Shown piece by piece: positions 18,081 to 27,095 of a DNA stretch of 64,000 nucleotides; position 1 is the stretch's first letter, and every line of letters begins with the position of its first letter. The stretch covers positions 124,001 through 188,000 of the forward strand of contig NZ_CADIKC010000010.1 of the NCBI RefSeq assembly GCF_902859805.1, read 5' to 3'. The position numbers and the translations under genes were made by a program. The stretch comes from Paraburkholderia sediminicola. GTDB taxonomy: Bacteria; Pseudomonadota; Gammaproteobacteria; Burkholderiales; Burkholderiaceae. The notes under the pieces are model-generated. The model saw nothing but the letters and a program-made list of their open reading frames with translations, searched no databases and had not been told where the DNA came from.

Positions 18081-19391
18081 ATGGATCTGATTATCCGCCG
18101 CGCGATGCTGCCGCCGAGCGCCACATCACAGCACGAGCAGCACAAGCAGCACAAAGAGCCGGTCGACATCGGCATCGAAGCGGGCCGCATCGTCTCCGTC
18201 GAACCGAATCTGGCCGCGAGCGCGCATGAAGAAATCGACGCAGCCGGTTCGCTCGTCACGCCGCCATTCGTCGATCCGCATTTCCATATGGACGCGACGC
18301 TGTCGTACGGTCTGCCGCGCGTGAACGCGTCGGGCACTTTGCTGGAAGGCATCGCGCTGTGGGGCGAACTGAAGCCGGACCTCACGCAGGAGGCGCTGAT
18401 CGAGCGCGCGCTGCAGTACTGCGATTGGGCTGTCGCGCGCGGTCTGCTGGCGATTCGCAGTCACGTGGACGTATGCGATCCGCGCTTGCTCGCGGTCGAG
18501 GCGCTGCTCGAAGTGAAGCGCCGTGTCGCGCCTTATCTCGACCTGCAACTGGTCGCGTTTCCGCAGGACGGCGTCTTGCGCAGCGCCGGCGCATTCGAGA
18601 ATCTCAAGCGGGCGATTGCGATGGGCGTGGACGTGGTCGGTGGGATTCCACATTTCGAACGTACGATGGCCGACGGCGCACAGTCCGTGCGCATGTTGTG
18701 CGAGTTTGCGGCGGAGCAGGGCTTACGCGTCGACATGCATTGCGATGAATCGGACGATCCGATGTCGCGCCACATCGAAACGCTCGCGGCCGAAACACAC
18801 CGGCTCGGCTTGCACGGGCGCGTCACCGGTTCGCATCTGACCTCGATGCATTCGATGGACAACTACTACGTCAGCAAGCTCTTGCCGCTGATGCGTGAGT
18901 CGGGTGTCGCGGCGATCGCAAATCCGCTGATCAACATCACGCTGCAAGGCCGCAGCGATACGTATCCGAAACGGCGCGGCATGACACGCGTGCCGGAGAT
19001 GATGGCGGCGGGCATCAACGTCGCGTTCGGCCACGACTGCGTGATGGACCCGTGGTACAGCCTCGGCTCGGGCGACATGCTCGAAGTCGCGCACATGGGT
19101 TTGCATGTTGCGCAGATGACGGGCGTCGACGCTATGCATGCGTGTTTCGACGCGGTCACGGTGAATGCCGCGCGTATTCTCGGACTGGAAGGCTACGGCA
19201 TCGCGCCGGGTTGTGTGGCCAATCTCGTGCTGCTCGATGCGCGCGATCCGGTCGAAGCGATTCGCTTGCGCGCCGCGCGGCTCGCGGTGGTGAGTCGCGG
19301 CAAGGTGGTGAGCCGTGCGCCAGCTGCGCGTGCGGCGTTGTCGCTGGAAGGGCGTCCTGCAGAGGTGGATTTCAAACTGCATCGCGGTTAG
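18081..19391 (+). CDS. CodA-like amidohydrolase (cytosine or 5-methylcytosine deaminase)
   Basis: This 436-residue protein of the amidohydrolase superfamily is close to E. coli cytosine deaminase CodA (427 residues). Metal-binding motifs are PHFHMD near residue 71, HCDESDD for the second-shell His and catalytic Glu, GSHLTSMH, and GHDCVMDPWYSLG. Asp319 aligns with the CodA metal ligand Asp313. The next residue, Asp314 in CodA, is Cys320 here. Loss of Asp314 is the published marker of CodA relatives that deaminate 5-methylcytosine, so that substrate is a real possibility. No codB permease lies nearby. A short Gln/His-rich insertion (about 15-25) is unusual. Confidence 0.85.
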   Translation: MDLIIRRAMLPPSATSQHEQHKQHKEPVDIGIEAGRIVSVEPNLAASAHEEIDAAGSLVTPPFVDPHFHMDATLSYGLPRVNASGTLLEGIALWGELKPDLTQEALIERALQYCDWAVARGLLAIRSHVDVCDPRLLAVEALLEVKRRVAPYLDLQLVAFPQDGVLRSAGAFENLKRAIAMGVDVVGGIPHFERTMADGAQSVRMLCEFAAEQGLRVDMHCDESDDPMSRHIETLAAETHRLGLHGRVTGSHLTSMHSMDNYYVSKLLPLMRESGVAAIANPLINITLQGRSDTYPKRRGMTRVPEMMAAGINVAFGHDCVMDPWYSLGSGDMLEVAHMGLHVAQMTGVDAMHACFDAVTVNAARILGLEGYGIAPGCVANLVLLDARDPVEAIRLRAARLAVVSRGKVVSRAPAARAALSLEGRPAEVDFKLHRG

Positions 19392-19423
19392 TGGCCGCGC
19401 GGAGCGCGCTGACGTGTAAACGG

Positions 19424-19462
19424 AAAAGCCGGTGCTTGCTCACGCAAGTCACCGGCTTTTTA
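19424..19462. terminator. Bidirectional terminator between codA-like and prlC
   Basis: AAAAGCCGGTGCTTGC pairs with GCAAGTCACCGGCTTTTT with one bulge, giving a strong stem flanked by A-run and T-run. It lies 33 bp after the deaminase stop and 49 bp before the prlC stop on the other strand, so it can serve both convergent genes. Confidence 0.85.
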
Positions 19463-19510
19463 TTCGCATCGGCGCTATCTACAACGCCGGCGAATGCTTT
19501 AACGCAAGAC

Positions 19511-21619
19511 TCAATGCGTTGCAGCAGGCGTCATGCCATTGTGGCGCAGTAGCGCATCGATACTCGGTTCGCGGCCGCGGAACGCCTTGAACGATTCCAT
19601 CGCGGGACGGCTGCCGCCCACTTCCAGAATCTCCTTGCGATAGCGCATGCCGGTTGCCTGATCGAGCACGCTGCCGCTCGCGGCCTGTGCGGCCTCTTCG
19701 AACGCGGCATAGGCATCGGCGGACAGCACTTCAGCCCACTTGTAGCTGTAGTAGCCCGCCGCATAACCGCCCGCGAAAATATGGCTGAACGTATTCGGCC
19801 AACGCGAGAACGAAGCTTGCGGCACCACGTGGAAACGCTCGTTGATCTCGCTAGCCAGTTCGGTGGCGTTCTTCGTGCCGGACGCATCGAAACCGGTATG
19901 CAGTTGCATGTCGAACATCGAGAACACGATCTGGCGCAGCGTGCCGAGACCGCTCTGGAAATTCTTCGCGGCGAGCATCTTGTCGAAGAGATCGCGCGGC
20001 AACGGCTTGGCCGTGTCGACGTGCGAGGTCATGTCGCTCAACACGTCCCACTCCCAGCAGAAGTTCTCCATGAATTGCGACGGCAATTCAACCGCGTCCC
20101 ACTCGACGCCGTTGATACCTGAGACGCCCAGTTCATCGACACGCGTGAGCATGTGGTGCAGACCGTGGCCGAACTCGTGGAACAGCGTGATTACTTCATC
20201 ATGCGTGAAGCAGGCGGGCTTGCCGCCGACCGGCGCCGAGAAGTTGCAGGTGAGATATGCCACCGGCGTTTGCACACTGCCCTGCGTGTGCTTGTGACGG
20301 CCGCGTGCGTCGTCCATCCATGCACCGCCGCGTTTGCCTTCGCGTGCATACAGATCGAGATAGAACTGCGCGACGAGGCCGCCGTCCTGATTCTCGACGC
20401 GGAAAAAGCGCACGTCCGGATGCCACACGGCTGCTTCGTCGCGACGGATGCGCACGCCGAACAGCGTTTCGGTGACTTTGAAGAGGCCCTTGAAGACGAC
20501 GTCTTCCGGGAAGTACTGTTTGACTTCGTTCTCGGAGAACGAATAGCGCTTCTGACGCAGGCGTTCAGCGGCAAACGTCATGTCCCACGGCTGCAGTTCG
20601 GCCATGCCGAGCTCGTTTGCCGCAAATTCGCGCAGTTCCTTCCAGTCCTGTTCAGCGTGCGGGCGCGCGCGTGTGGCGAGGTCTTCGAGGAAGGCCATGA
20701 CTTGCGCCGGCGACTCGGCCATCTTCGGTGCGAGCGAGACTTCGGCAAAGTTGTTGTAGCCGAGCATGTGCGCTTCTTCGGCGCGCAGCTTCAACTGATC
20801 GGCGAGCACGGCCGTGTTGTCCCATTCCGGCTTGCCGTTGCCATATTGCGGACCGAGTTCCGACGCGCGCGTCACATACGCGCGGTATATCGTTTCGCGC
20901 ATCGCGCGATTTTCCGAGTACTGCATGATCGGGAAATACGACGGGAAGTGCAGCGTAAACTTGTAGCCGGTCTTGCCTTCGCGTTCGGCCGCTTCCTTCG
21001 CGGCTTCGATCACGTCTTCGGGCAGGCCGGCCAGTTGCGCTTCATCGCCGGCTTCGACGAGATAGGCATACGCGTTCGTCGCGTCGAGCACGTGATCCGA
21101 AAATGCTTTCGACAACCCCGCCTGCTTTTCCTGCAATTCGGCGAAATGCGGTTTCTGGTCTTCCGGCAGTTCCGCGCCTGACAGGCGGAAATCGCGCAGC
21201 GCATTGCCGAGGATCTTCTTGCGCTCGCCCGTCAGCGAGGAAAAATCGCTGCTGGCGTGAAGCGCCTTGTACTTCTCATAGAGCGCGAGATTCTGGCCGA
21301 CGCTCGACCAGAATTCAGTGACACGCGGCAGATTCTCGCCGTACGCGGCGCGCAGTTCCGGCGTATCCGCCACGGCGTTCAGATGGCCGACCACGCCCCA
21401 GGCGCGCGACAGCGGTTCGGTCGCGCGTTCGACCGGCTCGACCACATCGGCCCACGAAGCGGGCGTAATGGGCTGGGCGGCGCGCTCGACGGCGGCGGCT
21501 GCATCGGCGAGCAGGATATCGAGAGCGGGGGTGACGTGTTCGGGGCGGATTTCGCCAAAGCGCGGCAGGTCGGAGAAATCGAGGAGCGGATTGTCTTGAT
21601 TCGAGGGGGTAGTGGACAT
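19511..21619 (-). CDS. prlC: Oligopeptidase A (M3 family zinc metallopeptidase)
   Basis: Oligopeptidase A degrades short peptides, including cleaved signal peptides, in the cytoplasm. The 702-residue protein has the M3 zinc motif H481-E-F-G-H485 followed by GLHHML, with the downstream Glu in the region NGVEWDAVELPSQFMENFCW. The C-terminal Tyr-rich segment FAGGYAAGYYSYKWAEVLSAD is typical of the family. The frame extends 26 codons upstream, but the ATG at 21617-21619 (MSTTPSNQDN) has a proper AGGAAG ribosome site. It is transcribed alone, converging on the deaminase. Confidence 0.94.
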   Translation of the reverse strand: MSTTPSNQDNPLLDFSDLPRFGEIRPEHVTPALDILLADAAAAVERAAQPITPASWADVVEPVERATEPLSRAWGVVGHLNAVADTPELRAAYGENLPRVTEFWSSVGQNLALYEKYKALHASSDFSSLTGERKKILGNALRDFRLSGAELPEDQKPHFAELQEKQAGLSKAFSDHVLDATNAYAYLVEAGDEAQLAGLPEDVIEAAKEAAEREGKTGYKFTLHFPSYFPIMQYSENRAMRETIYRAYVTRASELGPQYGNGKPEWDNTAVLADQLKLRAEEAHMLGYNNFAEVSLAPKMAESPAQVMAFLEDLATRARPHAEQDWKELREFAANELGMAELQPWDMTFAAERLRQKRYSFSENEVKQYFPEDVVFKGLFKVTETLFGVRIRRDEAAVWHPDVRFFRVENQDGGLVAQFYLDLYAREGKRGGAWMDDARGRHKHTQGSVQTPVAYLTCNFSAPVGGKPACFTHDEVITLFHEFGHGLHHMLTRVDELGVSGINGVEWDAVELPSQFMENFCWEWDVLSDMTSHVDTAKPLPRDLFDKMLAAKNFQSGLGTLRQIVFSMFDMQLHTGFDASGTKNATELASEINERFHVVPQASFSRWPNTFSHIFAGGYAAGYYSYKWAEVLSADAYAAFEEAAQAASGSVLDQATGMRYRKEILEVGGSRPAMESFKAFRGREPSIDALLRHNGMTPAATH

Positions 21620-21960
21620 AAGGCTTCCTGTCTGACGCGGGTGAACGGGTAATCGGTGCATCGACGGGCGCGCGATGGCGCCCCAATGACACTCCATAGA
21701 GACATTATTGGGGCAGGGCGCGCCGATTCCAATCCGTCGGTAGACAAATTATCAGATGTCGCGTGACTGTGCCCGGAGGAGCCGGTGCCCCATGAGGTTC
21801 AGGCGGTTCAGGCGGTGGCAATGCGCCGGCGGGTTCCCGCTGCCTGAACCGCTCCCGCCATGCCGCGGCGCTCTGTGCGAAAGCGAACGGTGCAAATTGC
21901 TGCCATGCCGCATTCTGGCGTGTCGGCACCCGTTAGTGACGCTTTCTGTAAGAGGTATCG
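21620..21960. other. Intergenic region between prlC and the acyltransferase
   Basis: The 341-bp gap holds the start regions of two divergent genes. A GGTTCAGGCGG-type motif is repeated near 21795-21815. I see no convincing promoter, terminator, RNA gene or small coding frame. Confidence 0.35.
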
Positions 21961-23061
21961 ATGAACCCGCTTTCGCACGCTCTATCGCGCAACGGCAACA
22001 ACTTCGATCTCGTGCGGCTCCTTGCCGCCATCGCCGTGGTGTATGGCCATTCGTATCTGATACAGGCGCCCGACGGCACCACGGATTGGGTCCAGAACGC
22101 GCTCGGCTTCGACGGTTTCGGCGCACTCGGTGTCTATGCGTTTTTTCTGCTGAGCGGCATGCTGGTGACCGCCAGTTTCGACCGGCAACGCTCCGTGCCG
22201 CGTTTCGTCGCGTTGCGCATTGCGCGCCTGTGGCCGGCGGTGGCGGGCGGCACGCTGGTGACGATCTTCATTGTCGGGCCGCTGTTTACGACACTGCCGT
22301 TGCGCGACTATTTCGCCTCCGGCGTGACGTGGGCCAATCTCGACAACTTTTCCATCATCGTGCTGAAAACCGGCTGGGTTGTGCCCGGTGTATTCGAGCA
22401 CAACCGCTTTCCCGTCGACGTCTGCGCGCCGCTTTGGACACTGCCGATCGAAGTGCGCTGCTATCTGATCGTGATGGTGACCGGCATGCTGGGGCTGCTG
22501 TCCAGCGCGCGCGGCGCGGCGCTGGCGGCGGCGCTCGGGTGCGTCGCGTTCGTTATGCGCGTGCATCTGCCGCATCTGCAGATCGGCCTGCGGGATTTCG
22601 GCGAAACGCCCGGCGGCTATTCGTTCTGGCCGGAACCGTTTTTCATGCTGGGGATGCTGCTGTATGGGTGGCGCGAAAGGATCGAAATCAGCGGTTTGAC
22701 CGCGCTCGCGCTGGTGATGGTGTTTCTGGTGTTCCGCGACACGGCCGGCGCTCAAGCGCTTTTCTATCTGGCTTTTGTTTACGGCGTGCTGTGGGTTGGC
22801 GCGACGCCGCTCCTGCGACGCTTCGTGCCGCGCCACGATTACTCGTATGGGATTTATCTGTACGGTTTTATGGTGCAGCAATGCGTCGCGAGTATCGCAC
22901 CGCAGTTGAGCCATGTAACGGCTGTGCTGATCGCCGCGCCGTTCATTCTGTTGTGCGCGGCGCTGTCGTGGCACTTCGTGGAGCGGCCGGTGCTGAGGTG
23001 GTGTCGCGGGCGTCTTGCGCGCCAGTCAACGACGCTTGGCGCTGGGGTCGCTACGCGGTGA
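21961..23061 (+). CDS. Acyltransferase 3 family integral membrane protein
   Basis: The 366-residue protein starts MNPLSHALSRNGNNFDLVRL and continues LAAIAVVYGHSYLI, the acyltransferase-3 (OafA/NodX) signature of an R-x-x-A-x-x-x-V-x-x-x-H helix. About ten hydrophobic segments follow, with the family motifs GVYAFFLLSGMLVTASFDRQ, LWTLPIEVRCYL and a terminal FVERPVLRW. Such enzymes transfer acetyl or other acyl groups onto surface sugars from the cytoplasmic side. No SGNH domain or polysaccharide cluster is attached, so the target is unknown. The ribosome site AGAGG fits the ATG. folD is convergent. Confidence 0.9.
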   Translation: MNPLSHALSRNGNNFDLVRLLAAIAVVYGHSYLIQAPDGTTDWVQNALGFDGFGALGVYAFFLLSGMLVTASFDRQRSVPRFVALRIARLWPAVAGGTLVTIFIVGPLFTTLPLRDYFASGVTWANLDNFSIIVLKTGWVVPGVFEHNRFPVDVCAPLWTLPIEVRCYLIVMVTGMLGLLSSARGAALAAALGCVAFVMRVHLPHLQIGLRDFGETPGGYSFWPEPFFMLGMLLYGWRERIEISGLTALALVMVFLVFRDTAGAQALFYLAFVYGVLWVGATPLLRRFVPRHDYSYGIYLYGFMVQQCVASIAPQLSHVTAVLIAAPFILLCAALSWHFVERPVLRWCRGRLARQSTTLGAGVATR

Positions 23062-23133
23062 GTGTAATGTTCGGCACCGGTGTCTGAAACCGGCGCTGAC
23101 GCCCCCGGTTTGACGCCAAAGTTTGACGCTTTG

Positions 23134-23162
23134 CATGCCGGCGAAATCGCTTCACCGGCATG
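23134..23162. terminator. Hairpin between acyltransferase and folD
   Basis: ATGCCGGCGAA and TTCACCGGCAT form a stem with one bulge in the gap between the two convergent stop codons. There is no strong T-run, so termination is only likely, not certain. Confidence 0.45.
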
Positions 23163-23173
23163 AACCCTCAGCT

Positions 23174-24034
23174 TTACGCCTTCGCTGCAGCTTCGCGCTC
23201 GGCGGCTTCGATCGTGTTGACGAGTAGCATCGTGATGGTCATCGGACCGACGCCGCCCGGCACCGGTGTGATGTAGCCGGCCACTTCCTTGACACCCGCG
23301 AAATCGACGTCGCCGCACAGCTTGCCGGCTTCGTCGCGATTCATGCCGACGTCGATGACGGCCGCACCCGGTTTCACCATGTCTGCAGTGAGAATGTTGC
23401 GCAGGCCCGTGGCGGCGACCACCACGTCGGCGTTGCGCGTATGCGCAGCCAGATCGCGCGTCTTGCTATGGCAGATCGTCACGGTGGCGCCCGCTTCGAG
23501 CAGCAGCAGCGCCATCGGCTTGCCGACGATGTTCGAGCGGCCGATCACCACGGCGTTCGCGCCTTGCAGCGGAATCTCGTAGGCCGCCAGCATTTTCATC
23601 ACGCCGTATGGCGTGCACGGACGGAACAGCGGCCGGCCGGTCATCAGCGCACCGGCATTGGCGACGTGGAAACCGTCGACGTCCTTTTCCGGGGCGATCG
23701 CCTCGATCACCTTGTGGCTGTCGATATGCGGCGGCAGCGGCAGTTGCACCAGAATGCCGTGGATGCGCGGATCGTGGTTCAGCTCGTCGATGCGCGCCAG
23801 CAGTTCGGCTTCCGGCAGATCGGCCGGATAGCGGTCGAATGACGAGCCGAGGCCGTTGTCATGGCACGCCTTGACCTTGTTGCGCACATAGACTTCGCTG
23901 GCTGGATTGTCGCCGACCAGCACCACGGCGAGGCCCGGCTGATGCCCGCGGGCGGTGAGGGCGGCGGCGCGCGTGGCGACGTCGGCGCGCAGGGTCTTGG
24001 AAAGGGCTAGGCCGTCGATCAGTTTGGCTGTCAT
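23174..24034 (-). CDS. folD: Methylenetetrahydrofolate dehydrogenase / cyclohydrolase
   Basis: FolD interconverts 5,10-methylene-, 5,10-methenyl- and 10-formyl-tetrahydrofolate, using NADP. The 286-residue protein starts MTAKLIDGLALSKTLRADVA. The catalytic Lys lies in SEVYVRNKVKAC at about residue 54. The dehydrogenase Rossmann loop is VVIGRSNIVGKPMA, followed by TICHSKT, and the C-terminal signature is TPVPGGVGPMT. The frame is open 20 codons upstream, but the internal ATG at 24032-24034 gives the standard FolD length. It converges on the acyltransferase. Confidence 0.96.
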   Translation of the reverse strand: MTAKLIDGLALSKTLRADVATRAAALTARGHQPGLAVVLVGDNPASEVYVRNKVKACHDNGLGSSFDRYPADLPEAELLARIDELNHDPRIHGILVQLPLPPHIDSHKVIEAIAPEKDVDGFHVANAGALMTGRPLFRPCTPYGVMKMLAAYEIPLQGANAVVIGRSNIVGKPMALLLLEAGATVTICHSKTRDLAAHTRNADVVVAATGLRNILTADMVKPGAAVIDVGMNRDEAGKLCGDVDFAGVKEVAGYITPVPGGVGPMTITMLLVNTIEAAEREAAAKA

Positions 24035-24277
24035 GGTCGGTCGAGAAGGGCGGTTTGGAAAGCGGAGCAGGGCACAGGCGCGCGTGCGCGGCACGTGCGA
24101 TGGCGCTTTTCACCGAAAACGGGTCGGCACATGAAAAGCGCGCGGCGCGAATCAGGGATAAGCAGCGCTGCAAAGTCCGTCATTATACCGGCCCGGCTGG
24201 CCGTGCCATGTACGGATTCCGGGGCAGCGGGCGCGCCGGAATCCGTGATGCCTCCAACCGTCGAGCGGCTTCTCCCG

Positions 24278-25219
24278 CTACTCCTGCACGGCCTGCCAGC
24301 TATCGTCCGGGTCGAACGATTTAATGGCGGCTGCGGCCCGCGCGGTTTGCGGGCCAAGGTTCTTCTGATAGACCTGACCGTCCTGATTGACGATAAAGCT
24401 CATCACGCCGGTCTTGCCGTACTCGGCCGGTGAGGCGACCAGACCGAAGCCTTTGGTCAGCACGCCGTTTTCGACGTAGTTCTGCGCGCCCCCTTTCGCG
24501 TGCGCACCTTGCGCCGTCAGGATCCGGTAGTGATAGCCGTGGTAGGCCTCCTTCGGCAGGGTGCCATTGGGCATGGTGGCGGCGAGCGGTCCGAGCGGGC
24601 TTTCCGTTTCACCGGGCGCCGTCGCCCAGTACAGGCCGTCATGCTGGCCCGGCGTACTGACGAAGCGCTGTGCGTAGTGCTGGGTCAGGTTGTGATAATC
24701 GTTTTGCGCGTCGAGATAGGCGAGCGAGGTCAGGATCGCCGCGTGTTCGTTGCGTCCGATGCGGCGTGTCAGCATCTCGTCCTGCGCGGCGGGCGGATCG
24801 AAACGCCAACCCTTGCCAGTCTGCACGAGCGGAATCGGCAAGGTCCAGCCACTGTCGCCGACCGCCAGATGCGCGGTCGCGCGACCCTTGTTCTTCGCTG
24901 GGTCCTCGATGATCTGATGCCCCTTCGACCATGCGCCGAGGAACTGGTAGATGTCGTCCTCGCCGATTCCTTCGGAAGGAATGTAGCGATGAAAATCGTT
25001 GCCGAGCACGTGTTTGAGCGCGCCTTCGTCGTTGCGGGCCAGGGCGTCGGTGAACGCGTTGGCCGCCTCGTCGGCAGTGGGATAGACCGCCTGCGCGTGC
25101 GCGGCGGTCGTGCCAAGCAGAAGTACCGGCGCCACCAGCAGGGTGCCAGTCGTGCCGAGGGCGACGGCGAGTGTCAGAACGTGGGCGCGCAAGGCGCCGC
25201 GTGGGAATAAGCGAATCAT
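24278..25219 (-). CDS. Exported DUF2950 protein
   Basis: The 313-residue product (from ATG at 25219) has a Sec signal peptide, about residues 10-42, ending AAHAQA. The mature part is a DUF2950 domain with landmarks YPTADEAANAFTDAL, GWRFDPPAAQDEMLTRRIGR, NELA-like helices and AYHGYHYRILTAQG. DUF2950 has no known activity. It starts 21 bp after the DUF3300 gene stop, behind an AGGAG ribosome site, so the two are one operon. The pairing of DUF3300 and DUF2950 suggests a shared envelope function. Confidence 0.85.
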   Translation of the reverse strand: MIRLFPRGALRAHVLTLAVALGTTGTLLVAPVLLLGTTAAHAQAVYPTADEAANAFTDALARNDEGALKHVLGNDFHRYIPSEGIGEDDIYQFLGAWSKGHQIIEDPAKNKGRATAHLAVGDSGWTLPIPLVQTGKGWRFDPPAAQDEMLTRRIGRNEHAAILTSLAYLDAQNDYHNLTQHYAQRFVSTPGQHDGLYWATAPGETESPLGPLAATMPNGTLPKEAYHGYHYRILTAQGAHAKGGAQNYVENGVLTKGFGLVASPAEYGKTGVMSFIVNQDGQVYQKNLGPQTARAAAAIKSFDPDDSWQAVQE

Positions 25220-25239
25220 CAGAGACTCCTCTTGATCGT

Positions 25240-26571
25240 TCAACGGTTGCGGCCGAGGTGGCGCTCACCGCCGCCGCCACCGCCACCGCCCAGTCTGCCG
25301 CCACCACCGCCGCCGAAGTTGCCACCGCCACCACCGCCGCGCTGGACGCCGCCGCCGTTTGCACCGAGACCGCCGCCCGTGCGTTGCTGACCGCCGCCAT
25401 TGGCGCCGAGGCCGCCGCCGGAACGGTTCGCGGCCGCGTTGCGGCTCGCCTCGCCGCGTTGCGTATCCTGCCGCGCGGCATTGCCGTCACCGGCGCCGCG
25501 TAACGCGTTATCGCGATTGGCGTTCTGCGCGCGGTTCTGCAAATCGGCGTTCTGTGTGCCGCCCTGGTGAATCCCTTGTACGCGCTGGCTTGCATTGCCG
25601 CCCAGGTTCTGTCCGGTACGGTTCTGCAAGGTCTGCTGCGCCTCTGCACGTGCGGCGTCGTCACGGCCGCGATAGGCATCGCGCTGTGCGCCGCTGAGGT
25701 TGTTATTGACGTTGCGGTTGATGTTCGCGTTGTTGACGTTGCGATTGACGTTGGTGTTGCGGTTCCAGTTCGTCGTGCTGCTGTTCACGTTGAGCCGGTT
25801 GTTCACATTGATGTTGTTGTAGCGGTTCACGTTGATGTTGACGTCGTGCGTGTTCCAGTTGAAGCCACCCCACAGCGAATTGGCAACTGCGACACCGGCG
25901 CCGAACGCAAGGCCGGCCGCCAAACCGCTCGCGATTGCGTAGCCGGGTGGCGGTGGCACATACACGGGCGGGTAGGCGGGATAGGGCCACGTGCCGTACA
26001 CCACAGTCGGGTTATAGGTAGGCACGTAGACCACTTGCGGATTGGCCGGCACGATCTGAATCGTGCTCTGCTCGACCACGACTTTCTGCTGCGAACTCGT
26101 TTTCAGATTGCCGGCGGCCTGCGCCTCTTTACGCAGGCGTTGCACGGAGTCCATCACGTCATTCGACTGGCCCAGAAAGGCCGTGCCGAGTTGCGAGACC
26201 CAATCGGGTTTCGACGCCATCGTCGCGAGGACCTGCGGGAAGGCGACGAGTGACTGCACGCTCGGGTCCCAGGGCTCGGACGCGACTGCTTTGACGGCGT
26301 CATCGCCTTGCAATTTCGAGTTTGCCTTCGACCATGCGGCCGCAGCCTGTACGTCTTGTGGGAAGGTGGCGGCCATCAGCACCTGCGCAAGCAGTGCATC
26401 GGGATAGAGCGCGATGGGCGCAGTCAGCGAATCGAGTTGCTGGTTCGACAGCTTCGCGGCGCTTTGCGCATAGACCGCGCTCGGCATGGCCAGACCGACG
26501 AAGAGTGGTGCGCCCGCAAGAGCGGCGCAAACAAGCAACACACGCGAACGGTGTGTTCCGGATCGTTTCAC
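25240..26571 (-). CDS. Exported DUF3300 protein with Asn-rich and Gly-rich tail
   Basis: The 443-residue protein begins with GTG at 26571 after GGGAGGA. A signal peptide (about 1-36) ends AVYAQSA. The DUF3300 domain covers about 40-190, with LTAPIALYPDALLAQVLMAA, PWDPSVQSLVAFPQVLATM and VPTYNPTVVYGTW. After a short hydrophobic Gly/Ala stretch comes an Asn-rich segment (about 240-295, repeats such as NVNRNVNN), then a Gln/Arg-rich part and a Gly-rich end. The function is unknown. It is followed by the DUF2950 gene in the same operon. The low-complexity tail could bind nucleic acid or polysaccharide or simply be an extended linker. Confidence 0.85.
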   Translation of the reverse strand: MKRSGTHRSRVLLVCAALAGAPLFVGLAMPSAVYAQSAAKLSNQQLDSLTAPIALYPDALLAQVLMAATFPQDVQAAAAWSKANSKLQGDDAVKAVASEPWDPSVQSLVAFPQVLATMASKPDWVSQLGTAFLGQSNDVMDSVQRLRKEAQAAGNLKTSSQQKVVVEQSTIQIVPANPQVVYVPTYNPTVVYGTWPYPAYPPVYVPPPPGYAIASGLAAGLAFGAGVAVANSLWGGFNWNTHDVNINVNRYNNINVNNRLNVNSSTTNWNRNTNVNRNVNNANINRNVNNNLSGAQRDAYRGRDDAARAEAQQTLQNRTGQNLGGNASQRVQGIHQGGTQNADLQNRAQNANRDNALRGAGDGNAARQDTQRGEASRNAAANRSGGGLGANGGGQQRTGGGLGANGGGVQRGGGGGGNFGGGGGGRLGGGGGGGGERHLGRNR

Positions 26572-27095
26572 GATGAAATCCTCCCGGCTGCGTTAGACGC
26601 GCGTGATCGATGCGCAGCGCATGCTGCGTTGCTTTCACGCGTTGGAATGGAGAAGGAAGCGAACGAGGTGAATAAAGCGGGTAAGGGGCGGCTCAGCTTC
26701 GCTTGAACCGTTCGATATGACTGATGCCTCGGCAATGCGGCCGAGATTTAACTGATTTGCATCGCATGGCGACGCCGCATACGACAACGACAGCACACTT
26801 GTCCTGCGTTCATCGGGCATCAAAGATTCCTGCTAAGGAGTTCTTTATAAATTAAGGGGCGCAGTCAAGCTTGTCAATCTTGTCGGAGGAAAGAAGTTAT
26901 TGCTGCGCAGCGTAAGCGTTTGCTGAGTAATGCGTAATGATTAATTGAAGACGATGCGCACGCGTCGAGCTATGCCGCGCGTCGCTGTTGCGAAGCGGGA
27001 GAAGGGAAGAGATGAGAATGGAGCAGACCGGACTTTTCGACAGTCCGGCCGTTGAATGCAATAGCGAACCGCGGGCTGCGCCGCGGTCGTTATAT
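26572..27095. other. Long intergenic region downstream of the FixJ-like gene
   Basis: This 524-bp stretch holds the start region of DUF3300 (minus strand) and the end of the regulator gene. Inverted repeats are CCGGACT / AGTCCGG at 27028-27048 and ACCGCGG / CCGCGGT at 27068-27087; the second is 9 bp past the regulator stop and may form the 3' end of its transcript. The part from 26830 to 26960 is AT-richer. No gene was found. Confidence 0.4.
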
